Source of the DNA: Lepidurus packardi
Taxonomy: Eukaryota; Arthropoda; Branchiopoda; Notostraca; Triopsidae
Reading direction: 5' to 3'
Assembly (NCBI GenBank): GCA_023053545.1
Contig: JAKZAN010000004.1
Span: 8,370,001-8,434,000 of the forward strand
DNA length: 64,000 bases
Shown: piece by piece, positions 35,301 through 49,978 of the stretch
How positions within the stretch are numbered: the first letter of the stretch is position 1
Layout of the letters: each line of letters starts with the position of its first letter
Notes under the pieces: generated by a model
Told to the model about the DNA's origin: nothing
Seen by the model: only the letters and a program-made list of their open reading frames with translations
Database searches by the model: none
Translations under genes and position numbers: made by a program

Positions 35301-38300
35301 AAAATGTCAATAATGATGGAACAGGAAGCGCAGAATTTGCCGCTAACCCTGTAGCCATGTGCTGCAGCGCTTCTTGGACTTTGTTGACCACCTGGTGAGA
35401 TCTTGAAGTGGATAAAACCTTTTAAAAAAAGAAAAATGGAATTAAATTGTATTTTAATCCAAGTAACTAATCATTAATTCTAACATTTTCTTTAAACCAG
35501 TAAGTTTTCTTCTAATTCCTAAAGATTTTTCTTTAAATGAAATAAAAATATTTTAAATTAATAAATCCGTAAGTGAATTTATGTTAAATCCAATGATATT
35601 ACCTCTTGGAAAGGAGAGGTTAAAGGTAGCAAAACACCTGGCCCAGTTTTGGCGGCCAGGAGGTTCAAAGTATCATAACTCTTCACTCCTCTAGCTTCCT
35701 TTACTTTCGTCACTTCTTTCTCTTCGGCTGTCTGACCAAATAATTCTTGCTTGCAAATCTGCAACATTGATACGTCAAAATTACAGTAAGAAAATTCATT
35801 TAAAACACTTTCTCAAGAGAATTTTCATTAATTTTACCTCAACTAAGGCAGGAATCATGTTATCAATGGATCCGGGTTGTATTTGCGCTTCCAAGGAGCG
35901 TAGAATAGAGTGCATGGTGAAAATAAGTACGTGGATTTGGTACCCGCGTTGTAAAACGCCTTTCATGGAGTTCAAGAGCTTCCCAAGATAAATCGGGCTC
36001 AGAAGTTGCATAATGCGGACCAAAGTCTCTCTCGCAGTCTGTCTGACACTGTCTGCTTTGGATTTCAAGAAGGTAGAAACTTTGAAGAAGATCCTAAGCC
36101 AAAAATTTCAGTAAAAAAAACAATTTCTGAAATAAATTTTACCCTTGTAATTGGCGTTCTAAAGTGCCTTTTGGCAAGTTTTTGAGCAAGCTAACCATCG
36201 CTAATGCCAAAGGAACACGCAGAACTTCTTCATCTTCAGGGAAATGCTCGCTGCCTCGATTAGACTTGTGTTTGCCCTCTCGGGCCGTGCAGGCAGTGAG
36301 CAAGCGGTTCAATTGGGGCAGCAAGTGACGAACAATGGCATCGTGGATTTTGGTAGCCGATTTAGGGCTAATTCCGGTCACTTTTGGCTCAGTCTCGGTT
36401 TCTATTACAGCCGGTTCGTCTACGATCGAATCCAAATCTTCGATTTCTTGTTGCACAAGATCGTCGTTTTGGTTTTCTTCGACTTTAGGTTCCGTTTCCT
36501 GGAGAATTTCTTCTTTAATTTCCTTAAGATTGAGCTTGGAGGAAGACAAGTCAAAGTGAAACGCATCCAGAACGGCGACGGTAGTCCGGACGGCTTGTTT
36601 TTGGAAATCTGACTGCTTTGACAAGCTTCCGAGGAAGTATCGTAGCAATCGATCGTAACTGTACCATGGCAAACACTTCGCAATTGCTCCCAATGCCTAA
36701 AAACAAAGAAAAAATTAGAACTAACAGCCTTAAAAAAAGGTGTTAGAAATTTAAGAGTTTACTTCAATGGCTGCGTCCACCATGTGACTGTATTTCGCAT
36801 AATGCTCATTGAAGAAAACGCACGAAACTATGGGGAGAAGGACTTGGGTAAGTGTATCTGCCTGCAAGAATTTCCCAGCGGGATCTGCTAACAGTTTGGT
36901 TGCTAATCGAGACATGGCTCGCGCTCTTCTGTGCGATTGCAAGTGGCGAATGTTCTCGTAAAAATCAGCTTCCATGTCGTCTTCGGTGCGAAGTTTGAGC
37001 AAATCTTTCAATTGCGGGTGCAAATGATTACATCGCACAATCTAACGAAAATTTATTAGAAATCCTCTTTCAAAACTGAATTTTTGAAAGAAAAATAATT
37101 ACTCATATTCCTAAGAACCTAAAATATTTACATTTCTAAAGAATCATTACGCAAATCCCAAGTTTCTCCATTACCAAAATTCTTCCATATCAAAACACTT
37201 AGGATCATTATTACAAAAATGTTAAAAATCTGAACTGGGAAAACGTTTAAAAACAAAATTCTTAAATTACGAAATGTTAAATTTTGATTGCGAAGGTTTT
37301 AATCTGAATTTTTCTCAACCCATTATTATTAATTCTGGAAATTCTTAAAGAAATCTTAATTAGAAAAGTTCTTCAAGGCATCGGTTTCTGAATTATTAAT
37401 TATTATAAAATATGTTTCCTACCAATTGAGTTAAGATGGCTAAGGCTTCATGTCGAACGTTTTCCTTTTTGGACCTGACGAGCAATCGCACTTGACTAAA
37501 GAGCAGTTGGAGGATAAATTGGGCTTCCTCGAACTGTTTTTCGCTTTGTTTTTGCAAAAACGCTGCGAAGTTTTGCAAACACGCGCCTGCACAATCCCGT
37601 AACGACATATCTTCTTCCTATATTCCAAAGGATATATCGGGGGAAAAAATATTGGTTAGGAATTGGAAAATGTATCAAAATTTGTTGAAACTACAGGACA
37701 AATTTACTGTTTTGAGTTGGTAAGCCACATTGTAGATCACAAACTGGCTGAAATCTCTGCTCGCATTGCCAGACTGCATTTTTTCATTGGCGACTTTGTA
37801 TGCAGCCAAACGTCTGTTGAAATCCGGTTCTTCTACTCTCCTAGCATCGTATGCGTTTAAATCTGCCCCAAAATCGGCCAATTCTTTCAATCCAGGGTCT
37901 CTCTTGCCCATCACTGTCAAAACGTCCAACAATGCTCCCCGGGAAGTTCGGCTAGCCACTACTCCAAACAGTGGCGACAAGTATCTAACCAAGAATTAAT
38001 GTAAATACACGAAAAGATAATATACAACCAATGAAGACGAGTTAAATCGAAGTTTTACTTGATAAACTTGTTGGGTTCAGCAACGACGTATAACAAATGC
38101 CCCAAGGTTTGCAGCAAATATACGATACTTTCTTCATTAATCTTTTTCCCCTTCTTTTTCCGTTTCTTATCGTCTGTTCCACCTTCTTCGGCTGCTTCTT
38201 CAGCAGAAATAGAGTGTTTGGCTCCTAAACCAGCTTGCAAGGTCTGGCAGACCAAAATGGCCAATCTTCCGCTCTCTTCTTGTCCTTCCACGAATTCCGT

Positions 38301-41300
38301 CAGCCTTGCTAGCAAGATCAACTCTCGGGGACTCAACCCAGAACCTCTTTTGGCGGCGCGTTTCACCGACTGCTCCAAATAACCCAAAATGGACATGACG
38401 TGTGGTCTTAGCAACAGCGATCCATAGTTAGGTCGTTCTAAGCATCACAGAAACTCGTTAATTTTCATTAAAATAACCCAAATTTAGTCAAATTCACCTT
38501 TAAAGCGACCTAATCCTTCTGTAGTGATCGCTAATGTAAAACTGCAGAGGATGGGATTAAAATCCATGTGTAAGTTCTCTTCTCCTTCATCTTCCTCTTC
38601 GCTTTCCACCTCTTCGTCGTCTTCAATGCCTTCAATTGCTTTCCTGTGAGGTTTCTTGGCAGTGTAGGAGGTTTTCACCGTCTCTTCCGTATAATCCGCT
38701 AAAGTCACGAGGTTTTCCAAAATGTGCAAAATGGCTTTGCAAACTGGCCCTTGTGCCTTGCCGCCAGTCAATACTTCCAGCAATGTGGGTAGTACTGTCA
38801 CGGAATGATCGTCTGGATGATGTTTCGCAAAAAAGACAAACATCCTGGGAAAAATAAGAATTTAAATAATTGTCGACATTTCGATTAATCAAAAGAAACA
38901 CCTATAAATAAACATCAATAAAAATAAATTAAACGGATCGTTTTCTGATGTAACTGAGCATAAATTATTTAATGTCTTGAAAAATTCTTAAAATTTGAGA
39001 AATTACATGATTCGTATTATTTTCTTCCGAAACTAATTATTTTGGGTGAGATAATATTCCGAAATCAACTTGCCTGGGATTTTGGGCCCATGCAGTGCAT
39101 AGTTTCAGCAGAGCTGTGGGACTCTGGATGGCTTCGGTGGTCAAAAGTGGCAATTGCGGCCATACGGCTACTGCAAACAAAGCTTCCACTTCGTCAGCAT
39201 TCCAAGAATAGTTATGAAATTTGTTGGTGAACTGAACCAAACGAACGTAGGCTAATTGACGTAGCGTTTTCAGTAAATTGAGATACCGAGGGGCAACACT
39301 CTCTCTCAGCTTGCCCAAAAAGGTGTTGATTTGGGCCAGAATTACAAAAAGAATCTGACGCAGGTAACTCAAAGAAGACTGTAGCAAATGACCAATTTTG
39401 CCAAAGAAAAGGCCCATCAAGTTCAACGCACCTTGCAAGCGCTTCAAAGGCAAGGATTGCGATGGCTTTGCGTTGCCTAGGATGTCTTTTACACTCTCGT
39501 AGAGCGAATCTATTAAGACAAAAACAATAAAAAAAAACATAAATCGAAATCTGACAAATAATCGAATCTAACGAAATTTTTTTAGAGCTATCTTGAAAAA
39601 TATTGAAGTTTGCATTACCTTTTAAAAAGGGTTTAAACAAATGGAACGCCATATCCAAGAACGTTTGCATCTCAGATGGAGTGCACCCAGCCACGAAACG
39701 CAATACGAGCCCTTGCCGATACCCAGAATTGGATTTGCCACCCGACTTGGGTCCCGTTTTGCTCTGCATCTTGCCAAAAAGGACCCTAAACACTGGAAAT
39801 GACTACTTTTCTTGATTAAACTGGATTTTACCTAGTTAAAACTTCCATTAAGGTTTGTCGATGTTCAGGACGAACAACACTAGCTTCGGTGTCAATATGG
39901 AACAATGTGAGCTCGTATTTAAAGGTACGGTCATCCAGAATCTTATTCAAATTTTCTCTAAAAACACGATTTTTTTTATTATCTCTCGTTTCTATACTAA
40001 AATCTTTACTTGTAAGGCGTTAAGTGTTTGTTTTTGTACGCCATAACGCAATCCAACGCTGCTTTCTGAATATCCGGTGCTCGATGAGCTAGTAGATCCA
40101 CAAAAAGAGGGTAGACTTCACTTTCTTGATGCATTTTAGTCGGTTTCTGGAACTTGGAGAAAACTGCCAATTGCGCACAGAGAGTCCTTTAAGAAAATAA
40201 ATAAATCTTAATAAAAGCAAACAAGAAAAATTGAAAAATTAATCTCTAATTTATTTATTTAAGATTGTTCTAATGCGAACAACTTACTTTCCAACGTATT
40301 TCTTTGGTTTCGAGCTCTTTCCATCTTCGTCTTCGAACGTTTTAGGCGCTCCTGGGGTCAAATCCTGCGTTGGCGTTACTGTGGCATCGGAAGTGCGAAA
40401 CTCGGTCCTCCAAAACGTCAGGAAAAGAGGTACGATATCCGCACTGTACTTTTCTGCCAAATTCGGAAACCTTCCCAGTGTTTGCCAAAGCAAATACCGC
40501 ACGGTTGCATGATCTAAGCGTTCTCTTCCTAACCCCAACTCTTCTACCACCTTCCGTGCCTTTAAATCAACGTTACTAAAGCCACCTTCTCCTACATTCT
40601 TCTGCTGGGTTTCCAATTTCGCTTTCTCGGTCACTTCCAATAAGAACGGAAGGAATATCGCCCAGAATTCCTCAGCAGGAATGTTGTGTGCATAGGATTC
40701 AATCAGTTTCATCGTTGGCTCCCACACTGGCTTGAAATTGTGGTACAAAACACTCAACAAATACCTCAAAGGCAACTGCAAAACACATAATTACAAGAAT
40801 TACAAAAGGCAAAATAACGAATAACAATCATAAGCATCCGTAAACTAAATTAATATAAGATACAAATAAAGAGTAGAACTGATGACATAAGAGTGCAATT
40901 AAATAAAAATTAAAATATAGTTTGTTAATTAATGAAAATAAAATTCACTAAATACTATCAATAATAATTTGTTCTTAGAAAAAAAGAGTTTAAACATACC
41001 ATGTGATATTCTGGCAAGTTGAGGGGTAAGGAGAGCTGTACTTGGCCATGATCCATGTGCTGCATGAGCCGGAGTCTTTCCCGGTACTCGCTCATTCCAA
41101 CTGAAACGCACTCCGCTTCATAAGCTAGTTGGAATACGTTTTTAATACTAATTTCCTCTTCCACACCAGGCCGAGGCGGGGGAGGAGGCAGAGGTGGCTG
41201 GAACAAGGAGAAGATGTGTAGTGTTAACCATCTCAACTTATGATGCGAGGAGGACACATTCGGGATCAACAACTTATGCAAGCGTTGAAGGAAATCCATA

Positions 41301-43533
41301 TCCAAGGAATCTGGATGTTTTTCGCTTTTTATCGTAAGGTAGATATCTAAACACCTTAAGAACCCTGGCAATTGCAGTCGGGAATCTTCTGTGGTTCCCG
41401 AAGACGGCAGTAAATCCTCTAAACTGATGTAACTCTCGAAATCAATCTCAGCTTCTGGGGCTAAAGTGGCGAGTACTAGCATGGCTAAATTAGCCGTCGA
41501 AGCCATGGGAGTTTTCAGCGAATTTTCGTTGGATGACATTAAACTTAAGCTAGTAGTTAGAATCCTACGGCACGATTCCATGACTTCTTCCAGGTCCAAG
41601 GGCTTTATATGTAATGCGCAGATCAAGGCAAATAGAACGTTTTCCCAATGATCTTGCAAGGAAGAGGAATTGAGCCAACTTTGAACAAACTGAGGGAAAT
41701 TGGAATCGCTAGGGGCTTTTTTCATTGCAAAGGTGAATTCCAGAGGATAGGGCTTCCAGAGCAACAATTCAGTCCCAGACTGGGGTAACGGACGTTTGCT
41801 ATTAAGCAAAGAAGCGACGCTTTGCAAACTTATGAATTTGCTGGCGTCTGATTGGCTCGTCGCTCCGTGTACAAATTGCAGGTACATGGGAAGGATATGG
41901 GATTCGAATAACGGCTGGTTGTGGAGTTTTTCCACTACAGTGAAAATACACTGAACAGGAAGTACTGCTGACTGGAAAATCTAATGGAAGAGTAGAATTT
42001 GATAACATTTTAGGTGGAAAAGATTGAGTCCAATAAAAGCATTCGGAGGCATATTTTTTAAGATTCTTATTGAGCAGTCCAAAGGAAGTTAGCTTACTAA
42101 TCGAATGATTCTGGAGCTTAGTTCTAGCGGTAACTTGATTTGGGGCGCTAGGAAGAACGTTGCTAGTAGTTCAACCAAAACTTCTTGACCTTGGTCGTTT
42201 ATAACGTCTTCAGAACACTGCAAAAGGCTGATAAGAGTTTGAGCCACTGCGCTGGGTTGTCCAAGAAGGATTCCTCCGCTGTATTGCAACCATATTCCCA
42301 ATAAACGTAGTAACATAGGTAGGACTTCGGCTTTGCTTTCAGCCTGAGTTTCAGATACTTCTTTCTACAGAACAAAACGTTAATTGAGCAGAACAAATCA
42401 CAACATCTTGGAGCTGAAGTATTGAAATTTACCAAAAGAACGTTCCAAATTGGCTGCGCGTAAACGGTTGTGGTATGTCGCGCCATGCAAAGGAAAGCTT
42501 CACTGACAGCTTCGTAAACGGGTTCCGAGGTTGACCGCAAACTTTTAAGCATGAGAGCAATGAAGAGCTCGACAGTGCTATGGAACTGATGAGGAACTCC
42601 CTTAACGATCTCGAAGAGCAACCGACCAACTCCTTCGGCGTCTTCTGGATAGCGTTCGAGCTCTTTCCATATTCGGTTGAGGAAAGCGCGTTTGTCCAAG
42701 ACTTTACGGCCCAAGAAGGCGAAACTTTCTGCTGCAAATCGACGAACGTGCTCAGGTTGTCGATCGCTTAGCAATGGTCTTTGTAAAGCGTAGGTGGTTT
42801 TTATGTCTTTTACCAAATACCTGGTATTAGAAAGAGTTTTTTTTAATTTTATTTTATTTGGAGTATTTCGTTAGCTTATATAAAATTACCTCCAAAGGAA
42901 TTTGTAAAGGTAGGCTAACGTGGTAAAAGCCCACTCTAGTTGTTCTGCATTCTTGCTGGCGAGTAACGAGACAATAATGTTGAAGAAATCTGAGAAATAG
43001 GGGTGGAAATCTGTCTGCAAATCTCTGACTAAGGCAACCAATAACCTAGAGAACAAAATAATAATTAAAACCAATTTTTTAAATTTGTTTAACTTCTTTC
43101 TTATTTTTTTATTAATAGTGAACTAGTTTTAAATTTACTCTAGTAATGGTTGCAAATATAGAGGATCTTTTTTCTCCAAATGTTCTTTGAGTAGGGCGAG
43201 GATCCTTTCCTTGTTGAGCAACACTTGGGCTAATGTTTCCACGTCTTTTCCAACTGCTTTTACGAACTGTGCAAATCCCTCAGTTAAATTTAAGTCTAGC
43301 CATTTCTCGAGAGCTTCCCAAAAGAAGGTATCTGTTTCTTCAGGAGTTACGTTCCTAGAAGCGCGAACTTGGTGGACTATGTCAACATTGATGGATGACA
43401 GTCGTTCGGCAAAAGTTTGAAACTAAAAATAAAATACAGGTTATAACTTTATTAATTAAGTTACGCAAATAAATGATTTAATATATACCTTGAACGAGTT
43501 TTCTTCTTTATGTTTAGTAGGTTTAGTCTTCAT
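32368..43533 (-). CDS. UTP20: U3 snoRNP component UTP20 (DRIM), HEAT-repeat ribosome biogenesis factor
   Basis: A large gene of about 17-20 exons is read leftward from ATG 43533 (MKTKPTKHKEENSFKFQTFA) to TAA 32368-32370. The N-terminus matches UTP20: FAERLSSINVDI, LVRDLQTDFHPYFSDFFNII, LEWAFTTLAYLYKFLWRLMV and FAAESFAFLGRKVLDK. Most of the length is helical repeat sequence, with acidic linkers at about 38590-38650 and 36400-36490. It ends in a Lys-rich tail (KLKVKKQSTKKEAKKRKM) like the human protein. In other eukaryotes UTP20 acts in the nucleolus, in early pre-18S rRNA processing within the small-subunit processome. Exon-by-exon continuity looks complete, with no broken frame seen. Many small antisense frames in it are shadows. 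Confidence 0.93.
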
Positions 43534-44429
43534 TTTGATTTTCCTAGGTGAAATCCAAACCTCACAAAAACATTCAACTCAACCACGTGTGCCTCATGGG
43601 GACATTACACTACGGTAGGAACGGCGAACAGGTAGCGGTTTAAAGGTGAACGGCGAGCTTTGAAGCGAACACGCTAGCGACTCAGAATCAGGCATGGGGT
43701 AGCTTCGGACGGGCGTGGGGCACTTTCGGACCTAACTGTTTTGAATGACAAATGTCGAGAAAAACGGAAACAAAAAATATTATAAGTTCACTAGTATATA
43801 TATGTATTAAACGTTAAAAGAGGAATGAAAGGTTTTAGTGTCAAATATCCAGAAAAACATACTTTTTCGTTATAAACTCACTGGGCTACATCGATCAAAC
43901 GACATAATAAGGAATCAAAGCTTGTAACTAGTAGAAATCAAACTTGATAGATCGAAAACAAATTCTAGTGATTTGTAAACAAAACATACACCATCTTAAG
44001 ACAAAAGCTACCCTTCTTTCCTTTCTAACAGACGAGGCACGTTCAGTCTATGTCCGAAGGTATGCCCCTGAAAACCTGTCAGGTGTCCCAAACACCATTT
44101 TCAACCTAGAAAATCAAAAACTCAAAAGTACAAAAAAGATTGAAGTACAAAAGTACAAAAAGTACAAAAATGTACAAAAGTACAAAAAAGACTTTAAATC
44201 CTAAATGCTCTCAACTTATAACCTCTATTATCAGCTTGCTTTAGAGTCCACTGCGTAAAAAAGTTTTTACTAATTATTCAATTCGATACTTTTTACTATT
44301 TATTCAATAATTCATAGGTAGGCACCATTATATTTTGTTTAATGCTCAAACAAGTCTGTAAGTGCTTTGCTTAATTTACCAGCTCGATCACAAAAACAAA
44401 CTGTTAATTAGCGCCGCGGCTTGCGGGTT
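43534..44429. other. Intergenic region upstream of UTP20
   Basis: UTP20 promoter side. It holds a short GC-richer block near 43610-43740, a GTACAAAA simple repeat (44126-44190) and no convincing exon. The frame 43944-44204 is an artefact of that repeat and its flank. Confidence 0.5.
44126..44190. repeat. (GTACAAAA)n-type simple repeat
   Basis: About seven variable copies of 'AGTACAAAA' in tandem. Confidence 0.85.
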
Positions 44430-44603
44430 CCGCTGTACAGTGTTGCCAGATTTTTTTCCCAGAGCCTGCCAAATTCAAACTCGAAGTCGCCAATATGTCG
44501 CCAAAAATAGCGGAAGACAAGTCGCCAAAGTCGCCACTGTTTAACTGAAATACAAAATAAGTTGTACAGTAAAAACATGAATTAAATGTTAATTTAAGCG
44601 CAT

Positions 44604-46625
44604 TTATTCTAGATATTCGGAAATATCTTCGTCGTCTTCCGAGGTATACATAACTGAGTTAAACTTTTCTAACATCTTTTCAGAGGGCTGAAAATCTTTA
44701 CAGCATATCCCCTTCATGCGTAACCCATACTTGACATGCAAAATCTGTGTGAGAGTTGACGTTGACAGACTATTTCTGAGCTTCGACTTGACGCTGTTGA
44801 CATGGCTGAACACCCTTTCGCACGCTGCATTGCTGAAGGGCAAAGACAGCAACGACAAAACATACAATGCTATATCTTGGAATGGCGTATTACCCATTGA
44901 ATCGACAAAAGAATACACGCTTCCCCAAAATTCACAGCTATCCAGAGGAACATTTTCTGTGAAAAATAATCTCCAGTTTACGGGTAAAACATTCCTCCAC
45001 TGGTTCTCTAGTTCAGATGTTCGGCATCTTGGCGAGAGAAAGGGCAATTCCGAAAACTTGGCTGGATTGGGGCTCAGCACAGACAAAGGAGAAAAAGAGC
45101 CCAGTTTTCGGAATAAGGTTAAATTAGTGGGAACACGCATAATTAATTGCTTTGTAAGCTCTATTGAAAAGCCCTTGCAGATCTTTAAAATCATACTTGT
45201 TTTTTCGTGACACTTAGCTGGCTTCAGAGCTTGTTCAAAATCATAACCCAAATCAGCTTCACAATCTTTAAAAAAATTATGATCTGATAAAACGGTTGTC
45301 GTCACGTCGGTTTGGATAACTTTAGGGGTTACAATGCGTTTTACTAACGTACTAACGTACGTTTCGAGTTCCCCAAATAAGGAAAAGCTATCAACAGTCT
45401 CCCTCTGAAACTTTAAATTAAAACTTTCGACTTCCAAGAGAATTGGCTTTAAAAAGATGAAAAAAAGCTTGTTTGTTTCGTCATTATACATGACACGAAG
45501 GAGGCTTGCAGTATAACAGGTCCCACTGGTCCAATATTCTAGTTATGCAACGAGAAACGGACAGCCAACGTGTTGCGGAAGGAGAAACAAACGTTAGAGG
45601 AGTACTATCCTTCCCCGGCTTGAATTACATCGTATATTTCTCTATACAGGCTTCTACGCATTGGGCTATTGCTAAACCAGTTGTAGGTTTCCCGAACCAT
45701 AAAATCAACGTGTTTAGGAAAAACTAAACAAGCTTTGGAGGCAGCTAAGTGAAGCGAGTGACAAATACATTTAACTAATATTAACCCTGGTACGCTGTCG
45801 CGAAGTTTGGTGTAGAGAGAATTGTTAACACCACACATTGCACTAGCACCATCAGTGCCAATACCAATGAGATTTGCAAGGGGGAGCTTTCTCTCAGCCA
45901 AGAAGCCGACAACTGCCGCGTATAAATCTTCCGCAGTCGTCCCTCCCGGCATATTAACCAATCCAAGAAAAGTTGTACGAACAATACAGCCAACTTTCGA
46001 AAAATAGCGTATACACATGCATAAGGACTTTGAAACAGAAACGTCAGTGGATTCGTCAATTAAAAGGGAAAACGGGGAATCTCCAATATCTTCAAGAAGC
46101 TCCTTCTCGAGGCATGGCGCATTTACATTTTTTATCAAAGCTGTACACTTTGTACGTTTGAGACGTAAGTTAGCTCCGCTGTTGTTCAGAAGTCCGCTTC
46201 CGGTTAGTAGGTCTGTGAGATGATCGGTTACGCGGATGCTGCAGTGACTTGCTATAAAAGCTGCTAACTTAAGCTCCATAGCTTTAATCTCCTTACAGGC
46301 AACACTAAAAGTAATTCCGACGCTTTTCAGCCTAGGTTGGGCCATGACATTCGTACGTTGTACGTTAGAGATGTGGGATTTCGTCTCCGCATGTTTCCGC
46401 AAATCACAATGATTGGCCCTCATCGATTTTCGACATGCCTTGCAAAAAGCCTGCTTTGGGTCGTCAGCTACTGAAGCAATCCATTCTATAATGTAAGGAA
46501 GATGCATGAATAATTACACAAAGCCTCGCTAACAGAAATTTTAGTCACCTTTAAGGCCCGATTCCGTTTCCCACTCTTTCCGGTACAACCTTCGATCAGA
46601 GGCGTGCTTGCCCACGATGACTTCA
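44604..46625 (-). pseudogene. hAT transposase, frameshifted
   Basis: The coding order is leftward. A short upstream exon (about 46625-46543, VGKHASDRRLYRKEWETES) splices into a BED-type zinc finger (FCKACRKSMRANHCDLRKHAETKSH, near 46450-46370). The RNase H-like core follows, with LLIDESTDVS and LIGIGTDGASAMCGVN as in hAT and ZBED5-type proteins. The C-terminal dimerisation region lies near 44900-44720 (LSLPFSNAACERVFSHVNSV). The frame breaks at about 45605 (after VIQAGEG) and again near 45490, so two shifts separate core and C-terminus. The copy is probably inactive. Ancestral activity is inferred from the intact ends. Confidence 0.88.
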
Positions 46626-46743
46626 AACTCTAAATCACTTAACTATTTCTACGATTACGTAAGACTCCACTATTTCTAGGTCAAGATTCTTTTACCGTAA
46701 GTTACAATTGAGCAATGACCACTTGCCTTTTCTTTGCGATCTG

Positions 46744-48349
<1,606 letters not shown>

Positions 48350-49605
48350 CTGATCGCCGCAATGCTTGCGAATCGATTACGCGATCCGCGAAAGAAGACC
48401 ACAGTTCGCCGTTTTAACGCCAACTTCACTGCTTACTTTTTAGGGATTTGTCTATCATGAAGATTATTAGGTGTAAGGCTACATGAGATTACGCCAGGAC
48501 GTTAGTTGTAAAAGAACTTGTATTTCAAGTAGAGTGTTGTGCAAAAACGTGGAGATTTTTTTTACAATTCTTATTATATTAAGAACAACGAACAGCTTTC
48601 TCTCGCAGAACGCGTAGTTGACGTCATCAGGACCCAAGTACAGCGGCGTTCAAATCGCGAAGATGGGTGGACTGGACAATTGTTAATCCTTACATTCGTA
48701 TTAATACATGTCAGTGTGACTTGGATAAATCTTAACCTTTCTGGAAAATTTCTCCATATTAACACTAACCTTTATAATCCTGATGCTTTGATTCCTGTAC
48801 GTGAACGCACTGCGATTTCGTCTCTAGCGTTCTAAATGACCTCGGAAAAAAGATAAACTTCGTAAGGAACTCACTTTCCTTTCATTTGACTATAAATCTA
48901 TAAAGTTTCACCCTCGCTACGCCACATTAATCAGTAATTAAGACAAACACTTCAGCGCGAAGCTTCAAGCTCTTCAATTGGAAAAAACACCCTAATCAAA
49001 CTCGCGATCTATTACTGATTTAGCCGCCATATCGGCACTAGAACTTCGAATCTCGCGCCCAACATACCTTGAGAGCAGTTCACAGAGCGCCAGACTGCGA
49101 GTCGTCTGGCAGCGGTTCCTGAAGTCATAGAATCCGCACCTACCCTGTATGCTTTAACAAGGGATCCGCGCCTCCCCTGGGAACCAGTCCGCTGGTTACG
49201 GAATGCGGTCTATTACCTCTATGTAAATAAAAGCGGCAAGAATACATTGCGAATGGAGTTTGCTTTTCTATATAAAAATCTTCAGCACGTAAAAGCGATC
49301 AAAAGTCGCCAAATACATCGCCAATCGCCAAGTGCTTTCAAATGCACGCCAAACTATGCTCCCAAGTCGCCAAAGTTGGCGAGAAATCGCCGTATCTGGC
49401 AACACTGCCGCTGTACGCCATGCGGCGACCGCTACCCACATTGTCGGAACCGTCTCGTGCGGTCCCATTGCCAGGGGATGGGCTCTCGACTGAGAAGCCC
49501 ACCCGAAGGCTCTCAGGCGCGGGTCTCGGGCCGTCAGAACGGCAAGCTACAGCGATCGCACGAAGAAAAGGTCAGGTTTTTCCTCACGTCGGCCGATTGC
49601 TGCCA

Positions 49606-49613
49606 TATAAAAG
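49606..49613 (+). promoter_or_regulatory. TATA box without an obvious gene
   Basis: TATAAAAG is followed about 25-30 bp later by TCATCCAGT, an initiator-like site, then a possible splice donor (CAGTAAGT). The GC-richer upstream block and a CCTCACG motif resemble the promoter at 30800-30825. No coding exon could be recognised before SRRM1's 3' end at 49979, so the gene may be lost, non-coding or reach past it. The hAT element inserted about 200 bp upstream. Confidence 0.45.
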
Positions 49614-49978
49614 GCCACTCGTTCTCGACCTCATCCAGTAAGTCGCAGTCGTTCTTTTCTTAAATGCGTACCCATGTATCGATACGTAGTAGTAATACAA
49701 CACATGTAAAACAAGAAAGGAACTTGTCATAAAATTTCCAATGTGTACGGGCGCCTTAACTTACTTCTGCACTTTCTGCTGCTTTCTGTATACTCATGTA
49801 CTGTACACTTAGGTACACGGTCACGTTTTAACCCCTTAATACTAACAGATCTTAGGAAAAGTCAACAACACTAAAAATACAAAACAATAACTAAATAGAT
49901 ACCAAAAATAAAATACAAATTTCCGTCATAAATCAGTCTATTTGCCCATACAAACATGTGTAAGCATGCCACGCATAT

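Noticed and set aside
44716..45210. 164-codon plus-strand frame
   Set aside because: It is antisense to the hAT transposase C-terminal region.
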